Assembly: GCA_963709395.1 (NCBI GenBank)
Contig: CAVPWP010000020.1
Span: 124,001 to 188,000 of the forward strand
DNA length: 64,000 nt
DNA from: CAVPWP01 sp963709395
GTDB taxonomy: Bacteria > Pseudomonadota > Alphaproteobacteria > Rhodobacterales > Rhodobacteraceae
Reading direction: 5' to 3'
The notes beneath the pieces were generated by a model. The model was not told the DNA's origin. It did not search any database and worked only from the letters and a program-made list of their open reading frames with translations. How positions within the stretch are numbered: the stretch's first letter is position 1; each line of letters opens with the position of its first letter. Positions 42,090-51,525 of the stretch are shown here, piece after piece. The position numbers were made by a program, and so were the translations under genes.

Positions 42090-42314
42090 ATGATCGCAAC
42101 GTTGAACCAGACCCAGTCCACCCGCCCCGCCGTCGAGGCGCTGATTGACGAGATCGGCGCAGGGCGCGTCCTTCTGATTGCGGCCCGCGCGCTGCTGCGC
42201 GACCTGACGCGGCCAGGGCCGCCGAGCGTCGCCGAGCTGAGCGACCATATCCGGAAAGACGTGGGGCTTGGGCCGCGCCACGTGCCTCCCGCGCTGCGGG
42301 GGCCGCTCTTCTAG
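42090..42314 (+). CDS. Small hypothetical protein with LSDHIRKDVGL motif
   Basis: A 74-residue protein starting MIATLNQTQ, with GGGAAAG 5 bases upstream of ATG 42090. The segment ELSDHIRKDVGLGPR resembles the C-terminal motif of DUF1127-type small proteins of alphaproteobacteria, but the rest is not a clear match. Nothing in the neighbourhood indicates function. Confidence 0.5.
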   Translation: MIATLNQTQSTRPAVEALIDEIGAGRVLLIAARALLRDLTRPGPPSVAELSDHIRKDVGLGPRHVPPALRGPLF

Positions 42315-42640
42315 CCCGAGGGCGGCGTGCGGACAGGCCGATGGCCCCCGCGCGCCGCCGCTCCGGCCCGAGGGGGTGCCCATCTCTCGCCCTCATGGGA
42401 CCCCGGAAGGCCCCGACGTCCTTGGTGTCGGCACAGGTGGCGGCGCCGCCCCGTGGCGGTGGCCCCAGCGGGGGCCGCTGGCCCCCATGCCCTTGGCCCC
42501 GGCAAAGGGGGCGATATGCGCGGTTCGGGCAGTCCCCCGGCGCAGATTGCGCGGATCGGGACCCGAGACCATGCCGTGGTCGAAGCTTCGGGCGCGGTTA
42601 TCGCGGCCCCGCGTTCACATCCCGTGACCGGGGCGCGCGG
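42315..42640. other. GC-rich intergenic stretch with hairpins, no gene seen
   Basis: No convincing coding frame. It holds a 12-base palindrome GGCGGCGCCGCC at 42439-42450 and a 7-bp hairpin (CCAGCGG, GGG loop, CCGCTGG) at 42465-42481. These may end transcripts converging from the small gene on the left and the DUF3833 gene on the right. Confidence 0.45.
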
Positions 42641-43166
42641 TCATTCCTTCTCGAAGAAGATCACGACCTCGCCCACCTTCACGCCGAACCGTTCCATGTA
42701 GGCGATGTTCAGCAGGCGGTCGTCGGACAGAAGCCACATCCAGTCGTCGAAGGTGACGCGCACCGTTTCGCCCCCGCTGACCGGCAGGTCGATCGTGTAG
42801 CCCCAGTTGAACGTGTCGCCCGCCTCCACGCCCGTCGCCACGCCCTGCACACCCGGGGCGGTGCCTTCCCAAGTGTCATCGCCGGTCTTGCGCAAGGGTC
42901 CAGACACGCTGTTCGGTCGACTCGTCCTCGTAAACAAAATCCTCGACCAGCGTCAGCGTCTCGCCGTCCCAGGTGCCTTCGATCTCCACCACGAACCGCC
43001 GAGAGACCCGGCCGAGGAGGTCCTTGAACTGGCCGTAGGCGACAAGTTCGCCCTCGAAGAACTCTTCGAGGTTGAGCTGGCGGTCGGACAGCGGCTCCTG
43101 GTCAAGGCTCGGGCGGCCCGAACAGGCGGCAAGAAGGACGAAGGCGGCAAGGGCGAGAAGGCGCAT
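42641..43166 (-). CDS. DUF3833 family lipoprotein (frameshifted as sequenced)
   Basis: About 174 residues. The signal peptide ends in a lipobox (VLLAAC) and the mature part (LNLEEFFEGELVAYGQFKD, later GETVRVTFDDWMWLLSDDRLLN) matches DUF3833 lipoproteins. The frame changes near 42897 within a run of three Gs; one extra base restores VWTLRKTGDDTWEG. Family function is unknown, and it is probably outer-membrane associated. Confidence 0.8.
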
Positions 43167-43319
43167 GGTAACTCCTGACGTTTGTTATTCTACGTCTACC
43201 ACCTCCGTCCGGATGCATGACAGGGGCATGTCCGGATGCCTGGACACCAGCTTTGGCAGGGTCTTTGCCAGCAAGTCGATTTCTGACATACGGTCGCACA
43301 ACGCCCTACGGAGGCCGCA

Positions 43320-44168
43320 ATGCTTGACGATTCCGACGACATCCACCCGCTTTTCCATGGCGCGCCTTCCTCGACGGAGTTCAGAAAGCTGCGCAAGCGC
43401 ATCGTCCGCGAAACCCGCGAGGCGATCGATCGCTACGGCATGGTCGAACCCGGAGCGCGCTGGCTGGTCTGCCTGTCGGGCGGCAAGGACAGCTATACGC
43501 TTCTGGCAGCCTTGACCGAGCTTCAGTGGCGCGGGCTTCTTCCGGTCGAGATCCTCGCCTGCAACCTCGACCAGGGCCAGCCCGGCTTTCCCGCGACTGT
43601 CCTGCCCGAATTCCTTGACAGGATGGGCGTGCCGCACCGGATCGAATACCAGGACACCTATTCCATCGTGATGGACAAGGTTCCGCAGGGGCGCACCTAT
43701 TGCGCACTCTGTTCGCGCCTGCGCCGGGGCAATCTCTACCGGATCGCACGCGAGGAAGGATGTTCCGCCGTCGTCCTTGGCCACCATCGCGACGATATCC
43801 TCGAGACCTTCTTTCTCAACCTCTTCCACGGTGGCAAGCTTGCCACCATGCCACCGAAGCTTCTGAACGACGAGGGCGACCTTTTCGTGCTGCGCCCGCT
43901 TGCCCATGTCGCGGAAGCCGACTGCGACCGCTTCGCGCGGGCGATGGATTATCCGATCATCCCCTGCGACCTCTGCGGCAGCCAGGACGGGCTGCAACGA
44001 CAGGTGATCAAGGCGATGCTGGACGACTGGGAGCGCAAGGCACCGGGGCGGCGTCAGAAGATGTTCTCGGCGCTGATGAGCGCGCGACCGTCGCACCTGC
44101 TCGATCCGGGCCTCTTCGATTTCGCCGGTCTCGCCCGGCGCGGCGCCGCCCCCGACGACTACCTGTAA
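43320..44168 (+). CDS. ttcA: tRNA 2-thiocytidine(32) synthetase
   Basis: A 282-residue cytosolic enzyme. The PP-loop CLSGGKDSYTLL is near residue 57. Two CxxC motifs (CALC at about 128, CDLC at about 216) bind the Fe-S cluster used for thiolation. It modifies C32 of some tRNAs, including arginine tRNAs. Start MLDDSDDIHPLF is the family start. It is divergent from the DUF3833 gene. Confidence 0.94.
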   Translation: MLDDSDDIHPLFHGAPSSTEFRKLRKRIVRETREAIDRYGMVEPGARWLVCLSGGKDSYTLLAALTELQWRGLLPVEILACNLDQGQPGFPATVLPEFLDRMGVPHRIEYQDTYSIVMDKVPQGRTYCALCSRLRRGNLYRIAREEGCSAVVLGHHRDDILETFFLNLFHGGKLATMPPKLLNDEGDLFVLRPLAHVAEADCDRFARAMDYPIIPCDLCGSQDGLQRQVIKAMLDDWERKAPGRRQKMFSALMSARPSHLLDPGLFDFAGLARRGAAPDDYL

Positions 44169-44283
44169 AATCCGACGCAAATCGCGGGGGTGGCATTAAC
44201 GCCCCGCTGACCGGCGCGGGCCTAGCTTGCCCCCGGTTCGGAGGGCATGGGGCCTGTCCGAACGCAACGGGGGACACGCGCCG

Positions 44284-45849
44284 ATGCCGTTCACGTCAGC
44301 CCGACGCGGGGCACAACGCCTGAGGGCCACGATTCGCGCCCAGCTTCTTGCACCGCAGATCCTTGCGTTCCTGCCGGCGGTGACGCTGGCAGGGTACTGG
44401 ATCGGCGGACAGACGGCCCTTCTGATCCTGGCGCTTGTCGTTCCCGGGCTTTTCGCGTTCGGCGGCCTGTTCGGAACCGCGCCGCGGATCGGGGTGGACG
44501 GGGTCACGGGACTTCCCCCGCGCGAAACGGCGGTGGCGGCGCTTGATGCGGCGCTGCCCGTCGCCGCAGAGCGGGGCCGCGCTGCGGCGGCGCTATCGGC
44601 CATGATCGACCACGCCGGGGATGCCCTGGCCGATCTTGACGATGCGGGCCGCGACGCCGTGCTGACGCGGTGGCCGACCGGATCGTCGGCGCGCTGCGCG
44701 ACGCCGACGTGGTGACGCGGTCTGGCGGCGCGGGATTTGCCGTGGCGCTGACGGACCTGCGCCGCGCCGATCACGAAGCCTTGTCGACGATCGCCCGCCG
44801 CCTGCAGGAGGCGGTTTCGGAGCCGGTCAGTGTCGGCGGCCAACGGGTCTTCGTCACCCTTGTCGGTCGGGTTCTGCCTGCCCGGAAAGACCCGCGAGCA
44901 CAGCGGCACGGCCATGATGGACGCCGCCGATCGCGCCTTGGCCATGGCGCGCGCGGCCGGTGGTGCCACGGTGCGCGGCTACGACGCCGGGATGGGCCGG
45001 GCGGGCATCGCCGCGCCGTTGACCGATGCCGAGCTTGCGCGCGCCTTCGACGCGGGCGAGATCCAGCCATGGTTCCAGCCGCAGGTCGCCGCCGGCGACG
45101 GTCGACTTCTGGGATTCGAAGCGCTCGCGCGCTGGCATCACCCCAAGCGCGGCGTCATACAGCCCGACGATTTCCTGCCGCGCGTGATGTCCGCGGGCCT
45201 GTCCCGGCGTCTGGTCGAGGTGATGCTCTATGGCGCGCTGCAGAACCTGCGCAGTTGGGATCGCGCCGGGCTTCGGGTGCCGACGGTGTCCGTCAATTTC
45301 ACCCCCGAGGATCTGGCTGCACCCGATCTTGCCGACCGCGTCCGCTGGGAACTGGACCGTTTCGACCTGGCACCTGACCGCTTTGTGGTCGAGGTTCTTG
45401 AAACGGCGCTTGATGGCACGGGCGAAGCCACGGGGCACAGCCTGCGCGCGCTGCGCGACCTCGGGTGTGGCATCGACCTCGACGATTTCGGTCGCGGGAA
45501 CACGTCGGTTGCGGGAATTCGACGCTTCGCGGCCACGCGGCTCAAGATCGACCGGTCGCTTGTCTCGGGCCTCGACCGCGATCCCGCCCAGCGCGAGGTC
45601 GCCGCGGCGATCGTGACGATGGCGCGGGGGCTGGGCGTCGCCACCCTTGCCGAGGGCGTCGAACGGATCGGCGAGCGGACTGCCCTTGCCGAAATCGGAT
45701 GTGATGCCGTGCAAGGTTTCGGCATTGCCCGACCGATGCCGGCCGAAGACGTCCCGGGCTGGATCGCAGCGTGGCGAAGCCGGAATGGCGTCGCCAACCT
45801 GCCAGCCAGGACACGTCCCTTGCGCGAGGCGCCCGGGAAAACGGCTTGA
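44284..45849 (+). CDS. Degenerate GGDEF plus EAL domain protein, probable c-di-GMP phosphodiesterase (two frameshifts)
   Basis: About 521 residues. Two N-terminal membrane helices (about 20-65) precede a GGDEF-like domain in which the signature is SGGAGF rather than GGDEF, so cyclase activity is unlikely. The EAL domain keeps its catalytic set: FEALARW, NFTPEDL, EVLETA, IDLDDFGRG, LKIDRSLV and AEGVE. It should hydrolyse cyclic di-GMP. The frame changes near 44668 (one base missing in a GG run) and near 44862 (one extra). Confidence 0.85.
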
Positions 45850-45909
45850 CCTTTGCCGCCGCGGACGATTGAACCGGCCTGATAAATTCTGCGCGGGCGG
45901 TGGCGGACG

Positions 45910-47751
45910 ATGGACGATCAGAACAAGAACCTGCTTCTGGCGACAGCACTCAGCTTTGCGGTGATCCTCGTCTGGTTTCTGCTTTTCCCGCCCCAGGAAC
46001 CGGCGCCGGTCGATACCCTCCCGGAGACGGCCACAAGCGCCGACGTTCCGCCGGCCGTCGTTCCCGGTGTGGGGGTGCCCGGCGCCACTACGACCGAACC
46101 CGCGGCCATTCCCGGCGTCACCACCCCGGCAGATACGCGCCAGACCGCGCTTCAAACCACCGAACGGGTTGAGATCCTGACCGACCGGTTGGGCGGGTCC
46201 ATCTCGCTCCAGGGCGGACGGATCGACGACCTGTCGCTCAAGGATTACCGGGAAACGACCGACCCTGACTCGCCCATCGTCACGCTTCTGACGCCGCAGG
46301 GGGCTACGAACGCCTATTACGCGCTTTTCGGCTGGTCGCCGGGCGGGGGCCTGTCCATCGACGCCGTGCCCAACGCCGACACGGTGTGGACGGTCGAAAG
46401 TGGCGAGAGCCTGTCACCCGGCAGCGACGTGACCCTTGCCTGGGACAATGGCGCGGGCCTGATCTTCCGTCGAACGATCGCGATCGACGAGGATTACATG
46501 TTCACCATCACCCAGTCGGTGACCAACCAGACCGGGGCGGCGGTTCGCGCAGCGCCCTATGGCGTCATCTCGCGCCATGGCGAGCCACCGGATCTCAAGG
46601 GCTTCTTCATCCTTCACGAAGGCGCGATCCGCCAGACCGGCGAACAGCTGAACGAAATAACCTATTCCGACATTCGCGACCTCGATGCCGACCCCCGCTG
46701 GGGTCCCGCAGCGGAGGTGGTCGAGATCGCCGGCAACGGCTGGATCGGTTTCACCGACCACTACTGGATGACGACGCTCATCCCCGCCGCCGATCAACCG
46801 TTCACCTCGGCACTGCAATACGACCCGCAACGCGACATCTTCCGGACAACGGCCCTCTTGAGCACGGTTGAAGTCGCGCCAGGGGAAACGGTCGAGGTCA
46901 GTCAACGCCTTTTTGCCGGCGCCAAGGAATGGGAAACGATCCGCAACTACGAACGCGACGCGGGGGTGTTCCGCTTCATCGACTCGATCGACTGGGGCTG
47001 GTTCTTCTTCCTGACCAAGCCGATCTTCTGGATGCTTCACCAGTTGAACATCCTGATCGGCAACATGGGATGGTCCATCGTCGCGCTGACGCTGATCATC
47101 AAGGCGCTGCTCCTGCCGCTGGCCTACAAGTCCTACGTCTCGATGGCGAAGATGAAGGAACTCCAGCCCGAGATGGAGAAGATCAAGGAGCGCGCCGGCG
47201 ACGACCGCCAGAAGCTCCAGCAGGAGATGATGGATCTCTACAAGAAGGAACGCGTCAACCCGGCCTCGGGCTGTCTGCCGATCCTGTTGCAGATCCCGAT
47301 CTTCTTTTCGCTCTACAAGGTGATCTTCGTCACCATCGAACTGCGCCATGCACCCTGGTTCGGCCCGTTCCAGGACCTGTCCGCGCCCGACCCCACGTCG
47401 ATCATAAACCTTTTTGGCCTGCTCCCGAATGCGGCGCCGGATCCGACATCGTTCCTTGCACTGATCTTCATCGGCATCCTGCCGCTGCTGCTGGGCGTCT
47501 CGATGTGGATGCAGCAGAAGCTGAACCCGGCACCGACGGACCCGACTCAGGCCATGATCTTCGCCTGGATGCCGTGGGTCTTCATGTTCATGCTGGGCAG
47601 TTTCGCCAGCGGCCTGGTGGTCTACTGGATCGCGAACAACACGATCACCTTCGGCCAGCAATACGCGATCATGCGCAGCCAGGGCTACAAGCCGGATGTC
47701 TTCGGCAACATGTTCAGCGGCCTGAAACGCAAGGCCTCCGACAAGGAATGA
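45910..47751 (+). CDS. yidC: Membrane protein insertase YidC
   Basis: A 613-residue Gram-negative-type YidC. One N-terminal helix (about 10-28), a long periplasmic beta-domain (about 75-340) and the conserved C-terminal insertase core with five helices (about 365-590, including NPASGCLPILLQIPIFFSLY). The basic tail ends KRKASDKE. It inserts inner-membrane proteins alone or with SecYEG. Its stop overlaps the MOSC gene start (ATGA). Confidence 0.96.
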   Translation: MDDQNKNLLLATALSFAVILVWFLLFPPQEPAPVDTLPETATSADVPPAVVPGVGVPGATTTEPAAIPGVTTPADTRQTALQTTERVEILTDRLGGSISLQGGRIDDLSLKDYRETTDPDSPIVTLLTPQGATNAYYALFGWSPGGGLSIDAVPNADTVWTVESGESLSPGSDVTLAWDNGAGLIFRRTIAIDEDYMFTITQSVTNQTGAAVRAAPYGVISRHGEPPDLKGFFILHEGAIRQTGEQLNEITYSDIRDLDADPRWGPAAEVVEIAGNGWIGFTDHYWMTTLIPAADQPFTSALQYDPQRDIFRTTALLSTVEVAPGETVEVSQRLFAGAKEWETIRNYERDAGVFRFIDSIDWGWFFFLTKPIFWMLHQLNILIGNMGWSIVALTLIIKALLLPLAYKSYVSMAKMKELQPEMEKIKERAGDDRQKLQQEMMDLYKKERVNPASGCLPILLQIPIFFSLYKVIFVTIELRHAPWFGPFQDLSAPDPTSIINLFGLLPNAAPDPTSFLALIFIGILPLLLGVSMWMQQKLNPAPTDPTQAMIFAWMPWVFMFMLGSFASGLVVYWIANNTITFGQQYAIMRSQGYKPDVFGNMFSGLKRKASDKE

Positions 47752-48494
47752 CCGCGCAGCTTGCCCAGATCTGGCGCCATCCGCTGAAGGCGCTGGGGCG
47801 GGAGGAGTTGTCCGGGGTCACGTTGACGCCGGGCCACTGGCTGCCCTTCGACAGGCTCTGGGCGGTCGAGCATGCCGGTGCCAAGCCCGCAGAGGGCTGG
47901 CGCGCCAAGGCGAATTTCCTGCGCGGGGTGACGGCCCCGTCGCTCATGGCGGTGACCTCGTCGCTTGACGAGGCGACACGCAGGCTTCGGCTGGCCCACC
48001 CGGAAGCGGGCGAAGTCGAGTTCGCACCGGATGCGGCCGACGACTGGCCGGACGTCCTCGACTGGCTGAGCCGCCTCTGGCCCGACGATCTTCCGGCCCC
48101 GGTCCGTGTCGCGTCGGCGCAGGGTGCACACCTCACCGACACGCCCGACCCCTGGATCGCCATCAACGCGCTCTCAAGCCACCGCGCCGTGGAAGACCGC
48201 GCCGGCCGGGCGCTGGCGATCCATCGCTGGCGCGGCAACCTCTGGCTCGACGGCACCGACCCCTGGGAAGAGTTCAAGTGGCCAGGTCGGGACATCAGGG
48301 TGGGCGAGGTCACCCTGCGCGTGGAAGAACGCATCACCCGCTGCAAGGCCACGATGGCCAACCCCGACACCGGGCGGCGCGATGTCGATACGTTGGCCGC
48401 GCTGCGGACCTGGGGCCACCAGGATTTCGGCGTCTACGCCTCGGTCGTCACCGGCGGGACCATCCGTCCCGGCGACCCGGTCGAGCTTCTGTGA
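47748..48494 (+). CDS. MOSC domain-containing protein
   Basis: A 248-residue protein with an N-terminal MOSC-type beta-barrel and a C-terminal MOSC core containing RITRCKATMANPDTGRRD, where the conserved cysteine is placed as in molybdenum-cofactor sulfurases. It may handle Moco or a sulfur transfer. It is coupled to yidC and precedes engB by 1 base, an order common in Rhodobacteraceae. Confidence 0.88.
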   Translation: MTAQLAQIWRHPLKALGREELSGVTLTPGHWLPFDRLWAVEHAGAKPAEGWRAKANFLRGVTAPSLMAVTSSLDEATRRLRLAHPEAGEVEFAPDAADDWPDVLDWLSRLWPDDLPAPVRVASAQGAHLTDTPDPWIAINALSSHRAVEDRAGRALAIHRWRGNLWLDGTDPWEEFKWPGRDIRVGEVTLRVEERITRCKATMANPDTGRRDVDTLAALRTWGHQDFGVYASVVTGGTIRPGDPVELL

Positions 48495-48495
48495 G

Positions 48496-49149
48496 ATGAG
48501 CGTCTCCCTCCCCTTCCCCGAAGCCGACCCATCGCCCGAGGCGATCGAGGCAGGGCGGCTTCTTTTCGCCGGCCCGATCGACTTTCTGAAAGGCGTCGTC
48601 GCGATGGACGGACTGCCGCCCGCAGACCGGCTCGAGGTGTGCTTTGCGGGCCGGTCGAACGTCGGCAAGTCCAGCCTGATCAACGCGCTGACAGGGCGCA
48701 AGGGTCTGGCCCGCGCGTCGAACACCCCCGGACGCACGCAGGAGATCAACTTCTTCACGGCGGGCGAGGCGCACTATCTCGTCGATCTGCCCGGCTACGG
48801 CTTCGCCAATGCGCCGGTGAAGGTGAAGGAACGCTGGCAACAGCTTCTCAAGGCCTATCTTGCCGGGCGCCAGTCCTTGCGCCGCGCTTTCGTGCTGATC
48901 GACGCGCGTCACGGGGTGAAGGCTGTCGACGAAGAGATCCTGACGCTTCTCGACCGGTCGGCACTCACGTTTCAGGCGGTGCTGACGAAGGCCGACAAGG
49001 TGAAGGCGGCCGAGCGCGACGCGGTCCTTGCGCAGGTCCGCAAGGCACTTGCCAAGCATCCTGCCGCCTTCCCCGAGATCGTCGTGACCTCGTCCGAAAA
49101 GGGCTGGGGCATCGACACCCTTCGGGCCGTGATCGCCACGCTTGAATGA
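48496..49149 (+). CDS. engB: Ribosome biogenesis GTPase EngB/YsxC
   Basis: A 217-residue TRAFAC GTPase. G1 GRSNVGKSS (about residue 52), G2 TPGRTQ, G3 DLPGYGFA and G4 TKAD are visible. It is needed for 50S subunit assembly. Start ATG 48496 follows the MOSC stop by one base. Confidence 0.95.
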   Translation: MSVSLPFPEADPSPEAIEAGRLLFAGPIDFLKGVVAMDGLPPADRLEVCFAGRSNVGKSSLINALTGRKGLARASNTPGRTQEINFFTAGEAHYLVDLPGYGFANAPVKVKERWQQLLKAYLAGRQSLRRAFVLIDARHGVKAVDEEILTLLDRSALTFQAVLTKADKVKAAERDAVLAQVRKALAKHPAAFPEIVVTSSEKGWGIDTLRAVIATLE

Positions 49150-49207
49150 CCCGCGCTTGAGCGTCGCGCCCCAAGGCAGTAAAGGGGGCCGACCCTGAGG
49201 GACGACC

Positions 49208-50077
49208 ATGAAAGCCCGTGACACCATGAACCGCGACTGGATCGCCACCGCCCGGACCCTGTCCGAGGCCCTGCCCTACCTTCAGCGCTATGACGGCGCG
49301 ACGGTCGTCATCAAGTTCGGCGGCAACGCGATGGGCGATGACGCGGCGATGGACAGCTTCGCCCGCGACGTTGTCCTGATGCGGCAGGTGGGCGTAAACC
49401 CGGTGATCGTCCACGGCGGCGGGCCGATGATCAACGACATGCTCAAGCGGCTGGACATCCAGTCCGAGTTCGTCAACGGGAAACGGGTGACAGACGCCGC
49501 CACGGTCGAGGTGGTCGAGATGGTGCTGTCGGGCCGGGTCAACAAGCGCATCGTTCAGGCGATCAACGCACAGGGCGGCAAGGCAGTCGGCCTGTCGGGC
49601 AAGGATGCCAACCTGATGGTCTGCGAACCGGACGATCCGGCTCTGGGTTTCGTCGGAAGGCCCGTCGAGACGAACCCCGACTTCCTGCGCAGCCTTGCGG
49701 CGGCCGAAACGATCCCGGTGATCGCCCCGATCGGCGCGGGCCGGGCGGGCGAGACGTTCAACGTCAACGGCGACACGGCCGCCGGCGCCATCGCCGCCGG
49801 GCTCAAGGCCGATCGGCTTCTTCTGCTCACCGATGTGGCGGGCGTGAAGAACGCGGAGGGCGCGGTCGTGACCGAGCTGACCCCGGACCAGATTCGCGCG
49901 ATGAAGGCCGATGGCACGATCCAGGGCGGGATGATCCCAAAGGTCGACACGGCGCTTGCCGCGCTCGCCGGCGGTGTGCGGGCGGTCGTGATCCTCGATG
50001 GCCGCGCTCCCAACGCCTGTCTTCTGGAACTCTACACCGAGCACGGGGCCGGCAGTCTGATCCGGAATCCGCGCTAA
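49208..50077 (+). CDS. argB: Acetylglutamate kinase
   Basis: A 289-residue amino acid kinase. KFGGNAM, HGGGPMI and NVNGDTAAGAIA are the expected substrate and ATP motifs, and the N-terminal extension (about 20 residues) fits the arginine-sensitive hexameric type. It phosphorylates N-acetylglutamate in arginine synthesis. GAGGGACGACC precedes the start. Confidence 0.96.
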   Translation: MKARDTMNRDWIATARTLSEALPYLQRYDGATVVIKFGGNAMGDDAAMDSFARDVVLMRQVGVNPVIVHGGGPMINDMLKRLDIQSEFVNGKRVTDAATVEVVEMVLSGRVNKRIVQAINAQGGKAVGLSGKDANLMVCEPDDPALGFVGRPVETNPDFLRSLAAAETIPVIAPIGAGRAGETFNVNGDTAAGAIAAGLKADRLLLLTDVAGVKNAEGAVVTELTPDQIRAMKADGTIQGGMIPKVDTALAALAGGVRAVVILDGRAPNACLLELYTEHGAGSLIRNPR

Positions 50078-50202
50078 CACCCGCGCCAAGCGGACTGGTT
50101 CTCTCGTGACCTTTTGGTCATGCCCCTTGTCGACTGTGGCCCATAGACCCAAATGGGAGTCAGACCGACAATCCTTGATCGTTGAATTCGCAACATATTC
50201 CG

Positions 50203-50706
50203 ATGACCCTTCGGCTGATCCTCACGCGCCACGCCAAGTCGAGCTGGGACGACCCCAAGCTGGACGACTACGACCGTCCCCTCAACGGGCGTGGGCGCAG
50301 GTCCGCCGTGGACATCGGCGCCTGGCTGCGCCGACAGGGCAACGTTCCGGACGAAGTGCTTGTTTCGGGCGCCCGCCGCACGGTGGAGACATGGGGGCAG
50401 ATGGCCCCCGACATGCCCGCTGACATCACGATGCGCAGTGTTCCTGCGCTTTATCATGCCGGGCCGCAGACGATGCTGAACGTGCTGCGCACCGCGCAGG
50501 CCCCGGTTGTCATGATGATCGGGCACAACCCCGGCATTGCCGAGTTCGCACAACGGCTCGTGTCGGCCACTCCGGATCATCCGCGTTTTGCCGACTATCC
50601 GACGGCGGCGACCACCGTGATGGATTTCGATATCGAGGCATGGGCTGATGCCGACTGGAGCAGTGCCACGGTCGTCGATTTCACCGTGCCGCGCGATCAC
50701 GAATAG
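50203..50706 (+). CDS. SixA-type phosphohistidine phosphatase
   Basis: A 167-residue histidine phosphatase superfamily member. The catalytic motif is TRHAKSSWDD at residue about 7-16, and IGHNPGIAEFA carries the second histidine. E. coli SixA acts on phosphohistidine in signalling proteins; the target here is unknown. Start ATG 50203 chosen; no strong ribosome site. It converges on bztD. Confidence 0.86.
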   Translation: MTLRLILTRHAKSSWDDPKLDDYDRPLNGRGRRSAVDIGAWLRRQGNVPDEVLVSGARRTVETWGQMAPDMPADITMRSVPALYHAGPQTMLNVLRTAQAPVVMMIGHNPGIAEFAQRLVSATPDHPRFADYPTAATTVMDFDIEAWADADWSSATVVDFTVPRDHE

Positions 50707-50721
50707 GCCGGCGCCCCGGTC

Positions 50722-51513
50722 CTAGTGACCGAGGATCTGGCTGAGGAACAGCTTGGTGCGTTCGTGCTGCGGATTGAGGAAGAACTCCTCGGGTTCGTTC
50801 TGCTCGACGATCTGGCCCACATCCATGAAGATGACCCGGTTCGCCACCTGCCGGGCGAAGCCCATCTCATGGGTCACGCAGATCATCGTCATGCCCTCTT
50901 CCGCAAGCTCGACCATGGTGTCGAGCACCTCCTTGATCATCTCGGGGTCAAGCGCCGAGGTCGGTTCGTCAAACAGCATGATCCGCGGCTTCATGCACAG
51001 ACTGCGGGCGATGGCGACGCGCTGCTGCTGCCCCCCCGACAGCTGGCCGGGGTATTTGTCCGCCTGCTCGGGGATCTTCACCTTCTCGAGGAAGTGCATC
51101 GCGGTTTCCACGGCCTCGCGCTTGGGGATCTTGCGCACCCAGATCGGGGCCAGCGTGCAGTTCTCGAGGATGGTGAGGTGCGGAAACAGGTTGAAGTGCT
51201 GGAACACCATCCCGACTTCCGACCGGATCTTGTCGATGTTCTTGAGATCGGACGAGAGTTCCGTTCCATCGACGATGATCCTGCCCGACTGATGCTCTTC
51301 AAGCCGGTTGATGCAGCGGATCAGCGTCGATTTTCCCGACCCCGAAGGGCCCGCGATCACGATCCGCTCGCCGCGATAGACGGTGAGATCGATATCGCGC
51401 AGCACGTGGAAGGTGCCGTACCACTTGTTCATGCTGCTGATCTGGATGGCAACCTCGTCAGAGATCGTCATCTGGCTGCGGTCGACTTTGCGATCGGTGG
51501 CGAGTTCTGCCAT
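50722..51513 (-). CDS. bztD: Amino acid ABC transporter ATP-binding protein
   Basis: A 263-residue ATPase of the polar amino acid group: Walker A GPSGSGKST, signature LSGGQQQR, Walker B IMLFDEPTSALD and H-loop VTHEMGFAR. It powers import of glutamate, glutamine, aspartate and asparagine in the Rhodobacter Bzt system, with which the operon order agrees. It is 12 bases downstream of bztC. Confidence 0.93.
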   Translation of the reverse strand: MAELATDRKVDRSQMTISDEVAIQISSMNKWYGTFHVLRDIDLTVYRGERIVIAGPSGSGKSTLIRCINRLEEHQSGRIIVDGTELSSDLKNIDKIRSEVGMVFQHFNLFPHLTILENCTLAPIWVRKIPKREAVETAMHFLEKVKIPEQADKYPGQLSGGQQQRVAIARSLCMKPRIMLFDEPTSALDPEMIKEVLDTMVELAEEGMTMICVTHEMGFARQVANRVIFMDVGQIVEQNEPEEFFLNPQHERTKLFLSQILGH

Positions 51514-51525
51514 TTCAGGATCTCC

